DNA of 64,000 nt, taken from contig NZ_JAAAPJ010000017.1 in the NCBI RefSeq assembly GCF_009909145.1, positions 1-64,000 of the forward strand. Reading direction: 5' to 3'. The stretch's first letter is position 1, and every line of letters starts with the position of its first letter. Both the position numbers and the translations under genes were made by a program. Of this stretch, positions 16,891 through 26,327 are shown piece by piece. Source of the stretch: Corallococcus silvisoli. GTDB taxonomy: Bacteria > Myxococcota > Myxococcia > Myxococcales > Myxococcaceae. Below the pieces are notes generated by a model, which ran no database searches, was not told where the DNA came from, and saw nothing but the letters and a program-made list of their open reading frames with translations.

Positions 16891-18614
16891 CCCTTCCTCC
16901 TGGACCGCTCAAGGTACCCGTACTTGAGGAGCCACATGAGCTGCCGACGGGCTCGGTCCCCGGATAGGGCCGTGCCCCCCTTCGTCAACGCACCCAACAC
17001 GGAGCCAGTCGTCGCCGACTTCCCCTTGCCACGAGCGAGCGCCGCGAGGATTTGCTCCACGGTGGTTCGATGCAACGGCTCCGTCCCCACGTAGCGGGGC
17101 GGAGGCGGCTCGGTCCCCGCGAGCAGCGCCCTGCCGGACGCGCCGAGTTTGACCATGCTCTTGTCCGTCAGGACTTCGGTGGCGAAGCCTTTGAAGGCAT
17201 CGAAGTAGCGCGGATGCGTATGGGGAGGGACGCGGCGGCGGGCTCGCCTCGGCAGTCGCGCCGCACGGGCGCGCAGCTCCCCCCAGAGCGCCTCATAGCG
17301 GGCGAAGACCTCCTTCCATGAGAACGACGTCACCACGTGCTGCCGCGCGCGTCGGCCCATCTCGAGTCGAAGTGCCTCATTGCGCATCAGCAACTGGAGG
17401 CGATCCCGCAGCACCTCCAGGTCGACGGCAACCGACTGCGCGAGGGCGAGGTGCATCACCAGATCCGTCGGGAACTCCAACAGCCCCCCGAGCATGGAGA
17501 CATCCGAGTCGCAGCGCATCCACGACGTCGGAATCCGGAAGCCGGTCTCCCGCTCGATAACGGTGCTGCGGTAGCCATCCCAGTCGGAGACCACGGCGGG
17601 GATGCCGCAAGCCATGGCCTCGAGCGGCGTCAGGCCGAACGTCTCGTGCACACTGTCAATCGGTGACACGAACACGTCCGCGGCGGCGTAGTACATGTGC
17701 CGGCGAGCCTTGTGCAGCTCGGACATCATCACCACCCGGTCACCCATTCCCAGTTGGAGCGTGTGCTCACGGAGAGTCCTCAAGTAGAGGTCCGATCCGG
17801 AGCCAGCGAGCACCAGGAGCGGACGGTGCTGGGGGTTGTCCAAGACCAGCTGGCGGAAGACACGCAGCAGCGGAAGAAGGTCCGCCTTGTGGTCGGGCGC
17901 GATGCGCCCCGCCCAGAGCAGGATGAACGCATCCTGCGGGAGCCCGAGCTGGTGGCGCATGTCGGCCCGGTCTCGTGGCTGGAAGAGGCGCTCATCGACG
18001 CCGAGCGGGATCACGTCGAAGCGCCCGCGGTACTTCAGCCGGGTGCCATGGGACAGGTTGAAGGACTCCTCAACCTGTCCCATGAGCGCCACCAACGCGT
18101 CCCGCGTGGTCGGAGAGATGCACACCACCGAGTCACAGGGCTGGACGTCAAGCAGCAGCAACTGGAGAAACCACGAGTGGAGCAGGTGGCGGCGACTGAT
18201 GACGTGCGGAGTGACCGTGATGGGATAGAGCGTACGGGCATGCGCCTGGCGGAGCGCGAACGGGCGCTCGACCTCGCCGGTGATGTCGTGCCAGTGCGTG
18301 ATGCCCTGAGCCTCGAGTCCGTTCAACAACGCGCCATAGCCTTCGACCCTGGCGATGTCGGGCGGGCGGCGCCAGAGCCCCAGGAGGCGCTGCACCTCGC
18401 CGCGGGTAGCCGCGACGTTGCCCGGTGACGAGAAGAAGCGCGGCTGGGACTCGCCATGCGCGAGCATCGCCGTCACGAAGTCCATGATCGCGACGTGCAT
18501 TCCCCCGACCATCGCGTCGGCGGGAGACAGCTGGGCGTCGAAGAACATCCCCAGCACCGATGTGGGGACCCCACTCTCTACGACTTGCTTTCTGGCCACG
18601 GATTTCCCGGTCAT
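16887..18614 (-). CDS. GT4-family glycosyltransferase with C-terminal winged-helix-like tail
   Basis: The ATG at 18614 is used because longer starts run into the YcaO gene. The N-terminal Rossmann half begins at GMFFDAQLSPADAMVGGMH. The C-terminal half has ILLWAGRIAPDHKADLLPLL and the GT4 signature HETFGLTPLEAMACGIPAVVSDW, with the E-x7-E motif. It would move a sugar from a nucleotide donor to an acceptor. After the GT-B fold an extra 130 or so residues follow, ending with a compact basic helix region (RRQLMWLLKYGYLERSRR) resembling a winged helix, unusual for GT4 enzymes and possibly a peptide-binding part. The stop overlaps the ATG of the pseudo-ATP-grasp gene. In this operon the acceptor may be the RiPP; that is inferred. 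Confidence 0.8.
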   Translation of the reverse strand: MTGKSVARKQVVESGVPTSVLGMFFDAQLSPADAMVGGMHVAIMDFVTAMLAHGESQPRFFSSPGNVAATRGEVQRLLGLWRRPPDIARVEGYGALLNGLEAQGITHWHDITGEVERPFALRQAHARTLYPITVTPHVISRRHLLHSWFLQLLLLDVQPCDSVVCISPTTRDALVALMGQVEESFNLSHGTRLKYRGRFDVIPLGVDERLFQPRDRADMRHQLGLPQDAFILLWAGRIAPDHKADLLPLLRVFRQLVLDNPQHRPLLVLAGSGSDLYLRTLREHTLQLGMGDRVVMMSELHKARRHMYYAAADVFVSPIDSVHETFGLTPLEAMACGIPAVVSDWDGYRSTVIERETGFRIPTSWMRCDSDVSMLGGLLEFPTDLVMHLALAQSVAVDLEVLRDRLQLLMRNEALRLEMGRRARQHVVTSFSWKEVFARYEALWGELRARAARLPRRARRRVPPHTHPRYFDAFKGFATEVLTDKSMVKLGASGRALLAGTEPPPPRYVGTEPLHRTTVEQILAALARGKGKSATTGSVLGALTKGGTALSGDRARRQLMWLLKYGYLERSRRKG

Positions 18615-18682
18615 CCACGTGGACCCGCCGCCGAGTGGCTCTCGATTCTCCGGGCCAGGAGCAGGTATGCGAGTGGCATATA

Positions 18683-19834
18683 TCAGATCGAAATCGTGAG
18701 TCGCGCTCCCGGGATCATGACCTTCACGACCGCGACATCCGCGAACTGCTGGCCCAGGTCCACACGGTACGCGGCCTCGAAGCCCCCCTCCAGAGCACTG
18801 GCGAGGAGCCGCTGGTAGTCCCGGGTCAGGTCCTGGCTCGAGCCATCCTCGAGCTCTTCCCAACGCGTCCGCGGGTCGAGCTGCGAGAAGAAGGAATACA
18901 GCCGTTGGTGGCTGCCACCTCCCCGGTAGGCCGCCTCCGTGAGGTCATCTCGGGAGCCGTGGATGAACGTGAGCCGGGACTGGGCCGCCTCGGTGATCGC
19001 CCGCGCGGCGGCCACGGAGGGACTCAAGTGGGCTCCATAGCCAAGGTTCACGGTCGAGGCGTGGCTGAACGGCGACGGGTCCAGCACGACTGCCAGGAAC
19101 ACGTGCGTGGGTAGGTCGCTTGGCGCTCGCAGCAGCACGAGCTGGAGGTCGGACCGCTGGATCCGCTCCCGGAGCCCCCCGACCACGTCGTCGGTGATGG
19201 TGTCGAGGTCGATGACATCGCACCGGCCCAGATGGATCCGGTTGCCCTCGGAGAGGCGTGAGAGCGTGTCGCGCTCGATCAGTTCATACATCCCGTGGAG
19301 GGTCGCTTCGGTGAGGTTGTTGCCGCTGGCCAGGCCGTTGAACGAGTACCGATGGTGCTGATGGCGGTAGTAGTAGGCCGCGAATGCCGGCACCCAGAGC
19401 TCCTCGCGCGAGTGCAGATCCTCGCCACGCACCCAGTCAAGAACCAGGTCCTCCGTGAAGTGCGCGGACGACCAGAAGCCCTCGAGGCGCTCCGGAGAGA
19501 CGACGCGTGCCCCCTCGCGACGCAGCCGTGCGAGCGACGCGCGTTGAAAGGGAACGGCGGGGTTCTCGGCGTGCCAGACCTCGATGGACTCCATCAGCGC
19601 CGACACCTGGGCATCGACGTGGCGCGGCCCCTTCCCATTGGAGGTCTGCAGCACGCGTCCCTGGGGACGGACCGCGACGTAGACCGGGATGCCAATGCAG
19701 TCGAGCCCCGTGATGTCCGCGCAGCGGGTGATGCCAAAGGCGCGCAAATGCGGGCGGATCCGCTCGAGCGTCGCCTCCGGAGCGACGGCGCGGTGCGTCC
19801 CGCGTACGTAGGCCTTCCGCAGTTCAAGGGTCAT
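18683..19834 (-). CDS. YcaO-domain cyclodehydratase/thioamidating enzyme
   Basis: YcaO enzymes use ATP to activate a peptide amide, giving azolines, thioamides or macroamidines. The ATP-binding blocks are present: TSNGKGPRHVDAQVSALMESIE near residue 65, SGNNLTEATLHGMYELIERD near 170 and ARAITEAAQSRL near 280. No E1-like or ocin-ThiF domain is fused, and the partner gene upstream encodes TfuA, which fits the thioamide branch (as in McrA glycine thioamidation and thioviridamide-like RiPPs). Its ATG overlaps the TfuA stop by 4 bases, so the two are translationally coupled. The C-terminus lacks the Pro-rich PxPxP end of azoline-forming YcaOs. Reaction type is inferred from the partner. Confidence 0.9.
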   Translation of the reverse strand: MTLELRKAYVRGTHRAVAPEATLERIRPHLRAFGITRCADITGLDCIGIPVYVAVRPQGRVLQTSNGKGPRHVDAQVSALMESIEVWHAENPAVPFQRASLARLRREGARVVSPERLEGFWSSAHFTEDLVLDWVRGEDLHSREELWVPAFAAYYYRHQHHRYSFNGLASGNNLTEATLHGMYELIERDTLSRLSEGNRIHLGRCDVIDLDTITDDVVGGLRERIQRSDLQLVLLRAPSDLPTHVFLAVVLDPSPFSHASTVNLGYGAHLSPSVAAARAITEAAQSRLTFIHGSRDDLTEAAYRGGGSHQRLYSFFSQLDPRTRWEELEDGSSQDLTRDYQRLLASALEGGFEAAYRVDLGQQFADVAVVKVMIPGARLTISI

Positions 19835-21273
19835 GTCGGCGATCCGAGGGCCAGCAGGTCTGTGACACGTCCCAGGAACTGAAGCTCCTGGACGACGGCG
19901 ACCTCGAGGTCATGCGCGCGGCCCAATCGGGTGGGCCCCTGCGCAAGCATCCACTCCAGGAGCGCTCGCTCCTCGAGGATGCGGCGCAAGCGCTCCTGAG
20001 GGAGTTCAAGTGAACGGGCCGCCTCCGCCTGCTCGGCGATGGAGCCCAGCCCCCATGAAGCGAGAAGCGCGTCGCGCTCGACGACAGGACACCCGAGGCC
20101 GTTCTCGTGCGCCCACGCCACGATGAAAGGCCACGTCTCGGCGTCGAGAGTCCGCGACGCCCCCTCGCGGAACAGGCGTGCCTGGACGCGGGTCACGGAA
20201 TCCTGATCCCATTCCAGCCCGAACGCCCCAGGGCCGGACTCGATCAGCCAGGCTGACAGTGCGTGCTCCGCGAGCAATGCCGCATGCTCCTGCCGCGTCA
20301 GCCCCTGGGCCCGCGCCCAAGCGCCCGCATCCACGACGTCGTGCTCGGCGGCCCAGCGGCGCTCGGAGGCGCGCGCGAAGTCCTCCGGGCACGTCAAGCC
20401 CCGCTGGCGTGCCCAGTCGAGGATGAACCACTGACACACCACGCGCCGGCTTGTCGCGTCCCAGAGAGTCTTCGACTGACGCACCGCGCGCAGGAGGGTG
20501 TGGCCTGCGTCGGGCCCGGCTCCGTGCCCCATCTGGCGAAAGCCCAGGCTGACGCGCTGGAACTCCTCGCGCCAGACGTCCACCCGCCGCCCCGGCCCGA
20601 CATGCGCCACCTCGGTCCGCCGGGCGCAGTAGCGCAAGACCTCGCTCGCATCACGCGCCTTGAGATCCACGGCATTCTCGCGGAGGTACTGACGCCACGC
20701 CGCCAGCCGCTCCCCGGCCCAGCCGAGGAATAGGGGGCTCTCCAGCAGACGGCGATAGGAGCGCTCGGGGTAATATGTCTCCCGCATGAAGGCCACGAGC
20801 GTGTCCGCCTCGTCCACCGAGAGCCTCCCGTCGTCCACCGCCTGGAGCAGGGTAAAGCGGATGTTGACGAGAGGCTCGGACAGCGCGCGGTAGCCCATGT
20901 CCTCGGGTGCATGGCGCAGCGCGACCTCATCGTCGGCGTCGATGAGGCCGTCCCGGTACCACTCAAAGATGGTGCCGTGCCCCACCATCCCGAACGGGTG
21001 GAGCTCCGCGGCCCGCAGCGCCCCCATGCTGCTGGCGCCGAGCACCTCGATGCCCTCGTCCAGCGCCGTGAGTATCTCCCGCTGCCAGACGGAGGGCCCG
21101 CTATGGAAGATCCCGTCAATCAGGACGAGGGTCTTCACCCCGGAGGTCAGGACCCGGTAGATGTCGCCCTTGCGCGCGGGCGGGCGGTACTCAGCGTCCA
21201 GGAGCGTCCGGGCCCGCTCCAGACCGAGAGACGGCCCCAGGAAGACGATGGTCGATGCCACTGAGCTGGCCAC
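19831..21273 (-). CDS. TfuA-like protein with long C-terminal extension
   Basis: Residues 8-200 are the TfuA core: VFLGPSLGLERARTLLDAEY..PPARKGDIY at the start and EVLGASSMGALRAAELHPFGMVGHGTIFEWY, the most conserved block. TfuA partners YcaO in thioamidation and is thought to deliver or activate sulfur. The remaining 280 residues, mostly helical with repeated short HTH-like units (WARAQGLTRQEHAALLAEHALSAWL, LEERALLEWML), are unlike minimal TfuA proteins and may bind leader peptide. The start is a GTG three bases past the JmjC gene stop, and the stop overlaps YcaO, so translation is coupled through this operon. Confidence 0.85.
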   Translation of the reverse strand: MASSVASTIVFLGPSLGLERARTLLDAEYRPPARKGDIYRVLTSGVKTLVLIDGIFHSGPSVWQREILTALDEGIEVLGASSMGALRAAELHPFGMVGHGTIFEWYRDGLIDADDEVALRHAPEDMGYRALSEPLVNIRFTLLQAVDDGRLSVDEADTLVAFMRETYYPERSYRRLLESPLFLGWAGERLAAWRQYLRENAVDLKARDASEVLRYCARRTEVAHVGPGRRVDVWREEFQRVSLGFRQMGHGAGPDAGHTLLRAVRQSKTLWDATSRRVVCQWFILDWARQRGLTCPEDFARASERRWAAEHDVVDAGAWARAQGLTRQEHAALLAEHALSAWLIESGPGAFGLEWDQDSVTRVQARLFREGASRTLDAETWPFIVAWAHENGLGCPVVERDALLASWGLGSIAEQAEAARSLELPQERLRRILEERALLEWMLAQGPTRLGRAHDLEVAVVQELQFLGRVTDLLALGSPT

Positions 21274-21276
21274 GTC

Positions 21277-22602
21277 CTAACGCGCCTCGGGCCGCGTGCG
21301 CTTCTTCGCTGGCTTCTTCACGGTCGCGCGAGCCGGCCGCGCAACGGCCTCTTCGACCTGGAGGGCGCGCATCGAATACAGCCGGCCAAGGAGCGCCCGG
21401 ATGAACTGGGCATCCAATGTGTACTGCTTCCTGCGGACCGTTGCCTCGCCGGAGTGTTTCTTGATCAGGTCGCGGACCTTGATGCGCTGGCCGCGGTTCA
21501 GCTCGCGGAACAGCTCGATGAGCTTCGGGTGCGCCTGGATGGCGAACGAGTGCCCGTAGATGGCGCCGAGCAGCTGGCCCTCCTGAACCTGGAACAGGAG
21601 CGGCTCGGAAGGATCGACCCAGACCGTATCGGTGTCCTTGAACTCGCGGGCCTCCTGCTTCGCCGCGGCATCCAGCCCCAGACCGCTCAAGCGGGCGAGC
21701 CATTTGCGCGAGACGGCGAGGCGCAGGTCCTTGCCGATGCTCTCGAAGGCCTCCAGCATGGTGTTGAGGTTCCCTGGCATCTCGGGCGGGCGCAGTGCCT
21801 TGTCTGCCTGGAAGACCGGGATCGTCTGACTCCTCTCGACCTTGCTGAGTCGCGAGTCGATGAGCTTCGTGGCATCCCGCTGGATCGACTCGATCCAGTA
21901 GTGCTTGTGGACCGCCATCAAGATGCTGACCTGGAGGGCAGGCTCCGAACCGGCCTCGGACACATGGTAGTAGCCCTGCGGGATGTAGAGGACGTCCCCC
22001 GGCTCGAGATCGAACGTCTGGGCTTCTCCGAGGATCGACTCGTAGCCAGCATGTCCCAGCAGTTGGGGGTTGCGCTGGAGCACCTCGGGTGCCCACATCC
22101 GGAAGCGCTTGCGCCCATCGAGCATCACCAGGAGGTTGTCGATGGGATCCTCGTGGACCCCAAACCCGGTGACCTCGGTCCGGCTATACCAGATGACCGC
22201 ATCGGTACTCTCAGGCACCCCGATCTCCGAGTAGAGCCCCTGGACGAACCCTCGCGTCCGCCGCCACAGCTCCATGTCCCAGGTGTGCGCCTTGTTCAGC
22301 ACCACCGCGAATCCACGCCCGTTGAGCGCCTCCGTGACGCGCTGGGTGTACTCCTCGAAGGAGGCGTCGTTGAGAGGCAGGAAACCTCTCGCGTCGAACT
22401 CCCGGTACGACTTGTCGACGAAGAAGCGCAGCGACACCTTTTCGCCGGGCTGGTTCGCGGACTTGCTCGCCGCCGAAAGGATGCGGAAAGCGTCACCCTT
22501 CGCCAGGAACCCCGGTTGAAAAAGCTTCCGGAAGAGCACGGGCTCCTTCCGCCAGTAGCGAGCTACGAAGTCAGGCCAGTTCATCTGGGGCACCGCAACC
22601 AT
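21277..22602 (-). CDS. JmjC/cupin-like Fe(II)/2OG oxygenase, copy 1
   Basis: The protein belongs to the Cupin_4/JmjC group of iron- and 2-oxoglutarate-dependent hydroxylases that act on protein side chains. Metal ligands are visible as His150-x-Asp152 in GFGVHEDPIDN and His213 in IPQGYYHVSE; Lys165 in GRKRFRMW is the likely 2OG-binding lysine. A C-terminal region of about 200 residues follows, like the dimer/winged-helix parts of ribosomal oxygenases. The ATG at 22602 follows a good AGGAG and lies 14 bases behind the next JmjC gene; longer starts overlap that gene. Together with copies 2 and 3 it probably hydroxylates residues of the RiPP core. Confidence 0.85.
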   Translation of the reverse strand: MVAVPQMNWPDFVARYWRKEPVLFRKLFQPGFLAKGDAFRILSAASKSANQPGEKVSLRFFVDKSYREFDARGFLPLNDASFEEYTQRVTEALNGRGFAVVLNKAHTWDMELWRRTRGFVQGLYSEIGVPESTDAVIWYSRTEVTGFGVHEDPIDNLLVMLDGRKRFRMWAPEVLQRNPQLLGHAGYESILGEAQTFDLEPGDVLYIPQGYYHVSEAGSEPALQVSILMAVHKHYWIESIQRDATKLIDSRLSKVERSQTIPVFQADKALRPPEMPGNLNTMLEAFESIGKDLRLAVSRKWLARLSGLGLDAAAKQEAREFKDTDTVWVDPSEPLLFQVQEGQLLGAIYGHSFAIQAHPKLIELFRELNRGQRIKVRDLIKKHSGEATVRRKQYTLDAQFIRALLGRLYSMRALQVEEAVARPARATVKKPAKKRTRPEAR

Positions 22603-22616
22603 CGTGTCGACTCCTG

Positions 22617-23891
22617 TCAATCCATCATCCCTGGCAGCAAAGATCCCACGTCCACGGCACGCACCCGGTAGAGCTGGGTGAGCAGGCGATGCGCCTCGGC
22701 GCGGTCCGCGGCGGAGCCCCTCCACGTGGCCACCTGCGCATCAAGCAACTCCCCCACCCGTCCCCGATGGCCGCTATTGACGTGCTCCATCAGCGCCCGG
22801 ATGCCCTCGTTCTCCCGCGTCACGAACGAGTGGCCCCGGGCCGCTCCCACCAGCCTGTCCCCCACTGGGTACAGCAGGATGGGATTGTCGCGGTCGCCCT
22901 GGACCAGATCGGCATCCGTGATGGCGCGAACATCGCGCTCCCGTGGAGCGGCGAGTCCCAAGCCCGTCAACCTCGCCAACCAGGTCCGGGCCACGTTGAG
23001 ACGCATCTCCCCACCAAGGCCCGTGAAGACATTCGTCAGCAGCTCGAGGGTCGGGGGCGGCTGGGTCGTCACCTCGCCGCCCTCGAAGTGGGTCAACGGA
23101 ATCGTCATGCTCGACGGTACATCGCGGAGCCGGACCTCTTGCGACCGGTGCATCGCGCCCCGAAAGGAGTCAAGCCAGAACATCCGCTCGGAAGTCATGG
23201 CGAAGCTGACCTGGAAGCATGGCCGACCGTCACCCTCCACGACATGGTAGTACCCTTCGGGGATGTAGAGCATGTCCCCTGGCTCCAGATCGACCCTCAG
23301 GCTCTGGTCCCGGATCCCCAGATAGCAGGTGTCATTCACCACTTCGGGATGGGTCCGGATGATCTCCGTGGGCCACAGCAGGAACCGCTTGCGTCCCGTG
23401 AGGACGAAGATGAGGTGATCAAACGGATCGTTGTGGACGCCAAAGCCGCTGACGCCCGCCCGACTCAACCAGAAGGCCAGATCCGTACCCTCTGGGATCC
23501 CGACGCTGGCATAGAGTTCCCGCAGGAAGCCCCGGCAGCGCAACCACAGCGCATCGTTCCACGATTCGGCATGGTTGAGCGCCAGCACGAAGTTTTGACC
23601 AGGCAGTTGCCCGGCCAGCCGCTCCGCATAGGCATCCAGGGACGCATCCCTGAGCGGAAGAAAGGCTCGCGGGTCCGACTCCTTGAAGCCCTTGCCGGTG
23701 TAGAAGTGGATTGGAACCCGGCTGCCCGGTTCGCCCGCCGCGCGACTCGCCGCGACGAGAATCTCAAAGCCCTCGCTGGCCGAAAGGAGCCCGGGATTGA
23801 GCATCGCGGGGAAGTGGACTGGAGCCTTGCGCCAGTACCTGGCAATGAATTCCTTCCAGCCGCCTGGCGGCGCTGCCGTCATGTCGCCCAT
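22617..23891 (-). CDS. JmjC/cupin-like Fe(II)/2OG oxygenase, copy 2
   Basis: It is a clear paralogue of the downstream JmjC gene: both share the FIARYWRKxPV opening, LPLxDAS, and the GFGVHxDP block. Ligands are His153, Asp155 and His216 (IPEGYYHVVE) with Lys168 in GRKRFLLW. The C-terminal domain (LLTQLYRVRAVDVGSLL at the end) matches copy 1 as well. Start ATG at 23891 or 23882 cannot be separated; the longer ORF start gives an unrelated N-terminus. This is the first gene of the six-gene minus-strand operon, so its promoter should lie in the 160 bases shared with the divergent MBL gene. Confidence 0.85.
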   Translation of the reverse strand: MGDMTAAPPGGWKEFIARYWRKAPVHFPAMLNPGLLSASEGFEILVAASRAAGEPGSRVPIHFYTGKGFKESDPRAFLPLRDASLDAYAERLAGQLPGQNFVLALNHAESWNDALWLRCRGFLRELYASVGIPEGTDLAFWLSRAGVSGFGVHNDPFDHLIFVLTGRKRFLLWPTEIIRTHPEVVNDTCYLGIRDQSLRVDLEPGDMLYIPEGYYHVVEGDGRPCFQVSFAMTSERMFWLDSFRGAMHRSQEVRLRDVPSSMTIPLTHFEGGEVTTQPPPTLELLTNVFTGLGGEMRLNVARTWLARLTGLGLAAPRERDVRAITDADLVQGDRDNPILLYPVGDRLVGAARGHSFVTRENEGIRALMEHVNSGHRGRVGELLDAQVATWRGSAADRAEAHRLLTQLYRVRAVDVGSLLPGMMD

Positions 23892-24051
23892 TCTCTGTTG
23901 TTCTGATGGCCAGTCGCCGCATAGCGCCCCGGCGTGCGGGCACATCGTATATGTCGAGCCGTGCCTTCGTAAATGATGGTTGCGTCAAGGTCGGCATCGG
24001 GCTCGTCGCACGGTTGATATGGCATGGGACAACCGATAGAACGTGCTGCCC

Positions 24052-25512
24052 ATGGCGGTCATGACTCCACCCGGTCCTGGACCTGGAGTGGATCCGCCGG
24101 TCAGTGCGGACCCCATGCCACTCCCTCCAAGACTCTTCGTCGAACTCACGACGATGCCGAAGCTCGAGGCGTGGTTCCTGGGTGGCGTGCTCCAGCGGCT
24201 GCTTCAATCCGAATTCGATCCCAGGAAATCCCGCGCGGTATTGGAGCGCATGAATGGCCGTGTAGCGAGCCCCGTGCTGCGCCCCCAATGCGTGGGCGAC
24301 GGCGGGATGGTCCTCGAGGAGGAGGCGCTGTTCCCCGAGCAGGGCGCCTGGCAGTTGCAGTTCCATGCGCCGGAAGCAGCGTGGCACACGGAGGTGCCTC
24401 CGGACGTGCTTCCTTCGATCGCCCACTTCCTCCGTCTGGCCACCCACGGAGAGGAACTCCAAGGCCTCCGCGAGGCGTGGCCCTTCCTAGAGGAGGAGGG
24501 GCTCGGATTGCTGCACCTCACGCCGGCGCCCCGGGTGTGCTGGCCCACGCCGGACACGCCCGGCATCTACCGCCGCGAGCACGCGAGCCTGTTGATCCGC
24601 TCGCGAACCACCAGCATCCTGGTGGATCCGGTCAGCCTGGACCGCCGCATGCCCCAGATGAGCGAGGCTCCTGTCCATCTGCCTTCCCAGGGTGTGGACG
24701 CCGTGGCCATCACCCACGGACATGGGGACCACTGGCACCTGCCGTCGTTGCTGACCCATCTGGCCACACCGGACACTCCGGTGCTGGTGCCACGCCTGCC
24801 TCGTATCAGCCTGCTCACTCCCCAGCACTTCGAGGCGTCGTTGAGGGCCTGTGGCCAGGCAGTGCTGACCCCCGCCTGGGGAGAGACAGTGAAGGTGGGC
24901 GATATCGAGATCGACATCCTGCCCTTCTACGGTGAGCAGCCCGCGCGCGAAGGCCCTCCCCTGAAGGCTGGCTTGCGCAACTGGGGCAACTGCTACCGCT
25001 TCACCACCGAGGACTTCTCGTGCGTGTTGCTGGTGGACGGAGGCACGGATCCAGAGGGAAGCATGGATCGGGTGATGGCGGAATCCCACGCGCGACGTGG
25101 CCCCGTCGACGTGCTGCTGGCGTGCCAGCGTGAGTTCCCGTCGCCCTTCTTCGGCGGCCTGAGCGACATCTGGGCGGCCCTCCCCTGGGAGCAGCTCCAG
25201 GGCCTTTACCTCGACTACGTGGCAGGACGGATGAAGAACACGACCGCTGGAATCACTGGCATCGCGGACGCGTGCGGCATCGCCCGAGCTCGCTACTTCC
25301 TTGCCTATGCCAACGGATTTCAGGGCCTGGGCAGACCCATCCTGGATATCGGCTGGGGCAGTCGCGAGCCTTCCGAGGCGACCAGCAACGCCAGACTGCG
25401 CGAGCAGCTGGCCGCCCGCGCCCTTCCCACCCAGGTCCCCGAGTGGTGTCCCGGAGACGTGGCGCGGTTCTCACGAGGCCAGCTCTTATTGGAGCGGCTC
25501 CCTCCTCGGTGA
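24052..25512 (+). CDS. metallo-beta-lactamase-fold protein with N-terminal helical domain, copy 1
   Basis: The central domain is an UlaG-like metallo-beta-lactamase fold: THGHGDHWH near residue 225 is the HxHxDH metal motif, preceded by ILVDPVSLDRR and followed by LLVDGGTD. A 150-residue N-terminal part (IAHFLRLATHGEELQGLREAWPFLEEEGLGLL) looks like the small winged helix seen also in the second MBL protein at 36.5 kb. It is transcribed away from the JmjC operon. ATG at 24052 is preferred to a GTG at 24043, while a third at 24061 is possible. MBL-fold partners are known in RiPP loci but with varied jobs; hydrolysis or oxidation of a peptide bond would fit. Function is open. Confidence 0.75.
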   Translation: MAVMTPPGPGPGVDPPVSADPMPLPPRLFVELTTMPKLEAWFLGGVLQRLLQSEFDPRKSRAVLERMNGRVASPVLRPQCVGDGGMVLEEEALFPEQGAWQLQFHAPEAAWHTEVPPDVLPSIAHFLRLATHGEELQGLREAWPFLEEEGLGLLHLTPAPRVCWPTPDTPGIYRREHASLLIRSRTTSILVDPVSLDRRMPQMSEAPVHLPSQGVDAVAITHGHGDHWHLPSLLTHLATPDTPVLVPRLPRISLLTPQHFEASLRACGQAVLTPAWGETVKVGDIEIDILPFYGEQPAREGPPLKAGLRNWGNCYRFTTEDFSCVLLVDGGTDPEGSMDRVMAESHARRGPVDVLLACQREFPSPFFGGLSDIWAALPWEQLQGLYLDYVAGRMKNTTAGITGIADACGIARARYFLAYANGFQGLGRPILDIGWGSREPSEATSNARLREQLAARALPTQVPEWCPGDVARFSRGQLLLERLPPR

Positions 25513-25572
25513 GGCGTCACCACGCCGCCCCCCCTCTTGTTCCCGCCTTCGCGGGGCCACTATCCTGAAATC

Positions 25573-26295
25573 ATGGATCCGCGTCTGCTCTTGTTCGAGA
25601 ACCACCTGGAATTCATTGCAACACACCGTGGGCCGGTGCGCCGCCACGGCGACACGGTCCTGGTGGAGAGCGAGCGCCCGGAGTTCTGCTATGCAGCGCC
25701 GGGCCGGGAGAGCTGGGACCCTTCGCTCCTGGATCGCTTCAATGTGATCCATCAACTGCCCTGGGCGCCCGAGGCACTGCCTCACGAACTCGCCCGGCGC
25801 GGCTATCACGAATTCGGGGGCCTGACGTACCAGGGGATGGTACCGGACACGCAACATGAAGCCCGGCCGGACGTGGATATCCGGGTGGTGTCCAACGCAG
25901 AGGAGATGGACCTGTTCACCGAAATCCAGTGCACGGACATGGTGGGCAGGGAGGATGCTCGCGAGACCTGGTATGCATGGTATCGCGCGGCGAACCAGCG
26001 CAACCTCGCCAACCCGACCCAGACGTTCTATGTGGCCACGATCGGGGGGAGCCCGGCGGGCGTCCTGATGCGCCTGCAGAAGGCCGACATCGCCGGGATC
26101 TATTTCGCGGTGACTTCGCCAGAGCACCGCAAGAAGGGCGTGTACTCGAGCATGGTCGCCCGGGCCTGCGCGGATGCGCGGGAGGCGGACTGCTCCGCCA
26201 TCACCGGTCAGGTATCAACGGGCTCCAGCGTTCTCGCCCTGGACATGAAGCTGGGCCTGAAGCCTGTCTTCAGGGCAAGGATCTACCGGAGGTAG
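25573..26295 (+). CDS. GNAT-family acetyltransferase
   Basis: The acetyl-CoA-binding region is IAGIYFAVTSPEHRKKGVYSSMVARACADA near residues 175-205, with the beta-bulge and the R/Q-x-x-G-x-G/A loop in the form HRKKGV. FYVATIGGSPAGVLMRL before it is the core beta strand pair. The N-terminal 100 residues are unlike plain GNAT proteins and may contact the substrate. The ATG at 25573 is chosen; the longer ORF start has no ribosome-binding site. Located between the MBL gene and the lipoprotein gene in the RiPP locus, it could N-acetylate the mature peptide or confer self-protection; both are inferences. Confidence 0.8.
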   Translation: MDPRLLLFENHLEFIATHRGPVRRHGDTVLVESERPEFCYAAPGRESWDPSLLDRFNVIHQLPWAPEALPHELARRGYHEFGGLTYQGMVPDTQHEARPDVDIRVVSNAEEMDLFTEIQCTDMVGREDARETWYAWYRAANQRNLANPTQTFYVATIGGSPAGVLMRLQKADIAGIYFAVTSPEHRKKGVYSSMVARACADAREADCSAITGQVSTGSSVLALDMKLGLKPVFRARIYRR

Positions 26296-26327
26296 AGGAC
26301 GAAACGCAAAGCAGCACGGGCCGGACG

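Noticed and set aside
16887..18863. Longer start for the GT4 gene at 18863
   Set aside because: The added residues would overlap the YcaO coding end by 180 bases and are Gly/Arg/Pro-rich; the ATG at 18614 gives a normal GT4 N-terminus.
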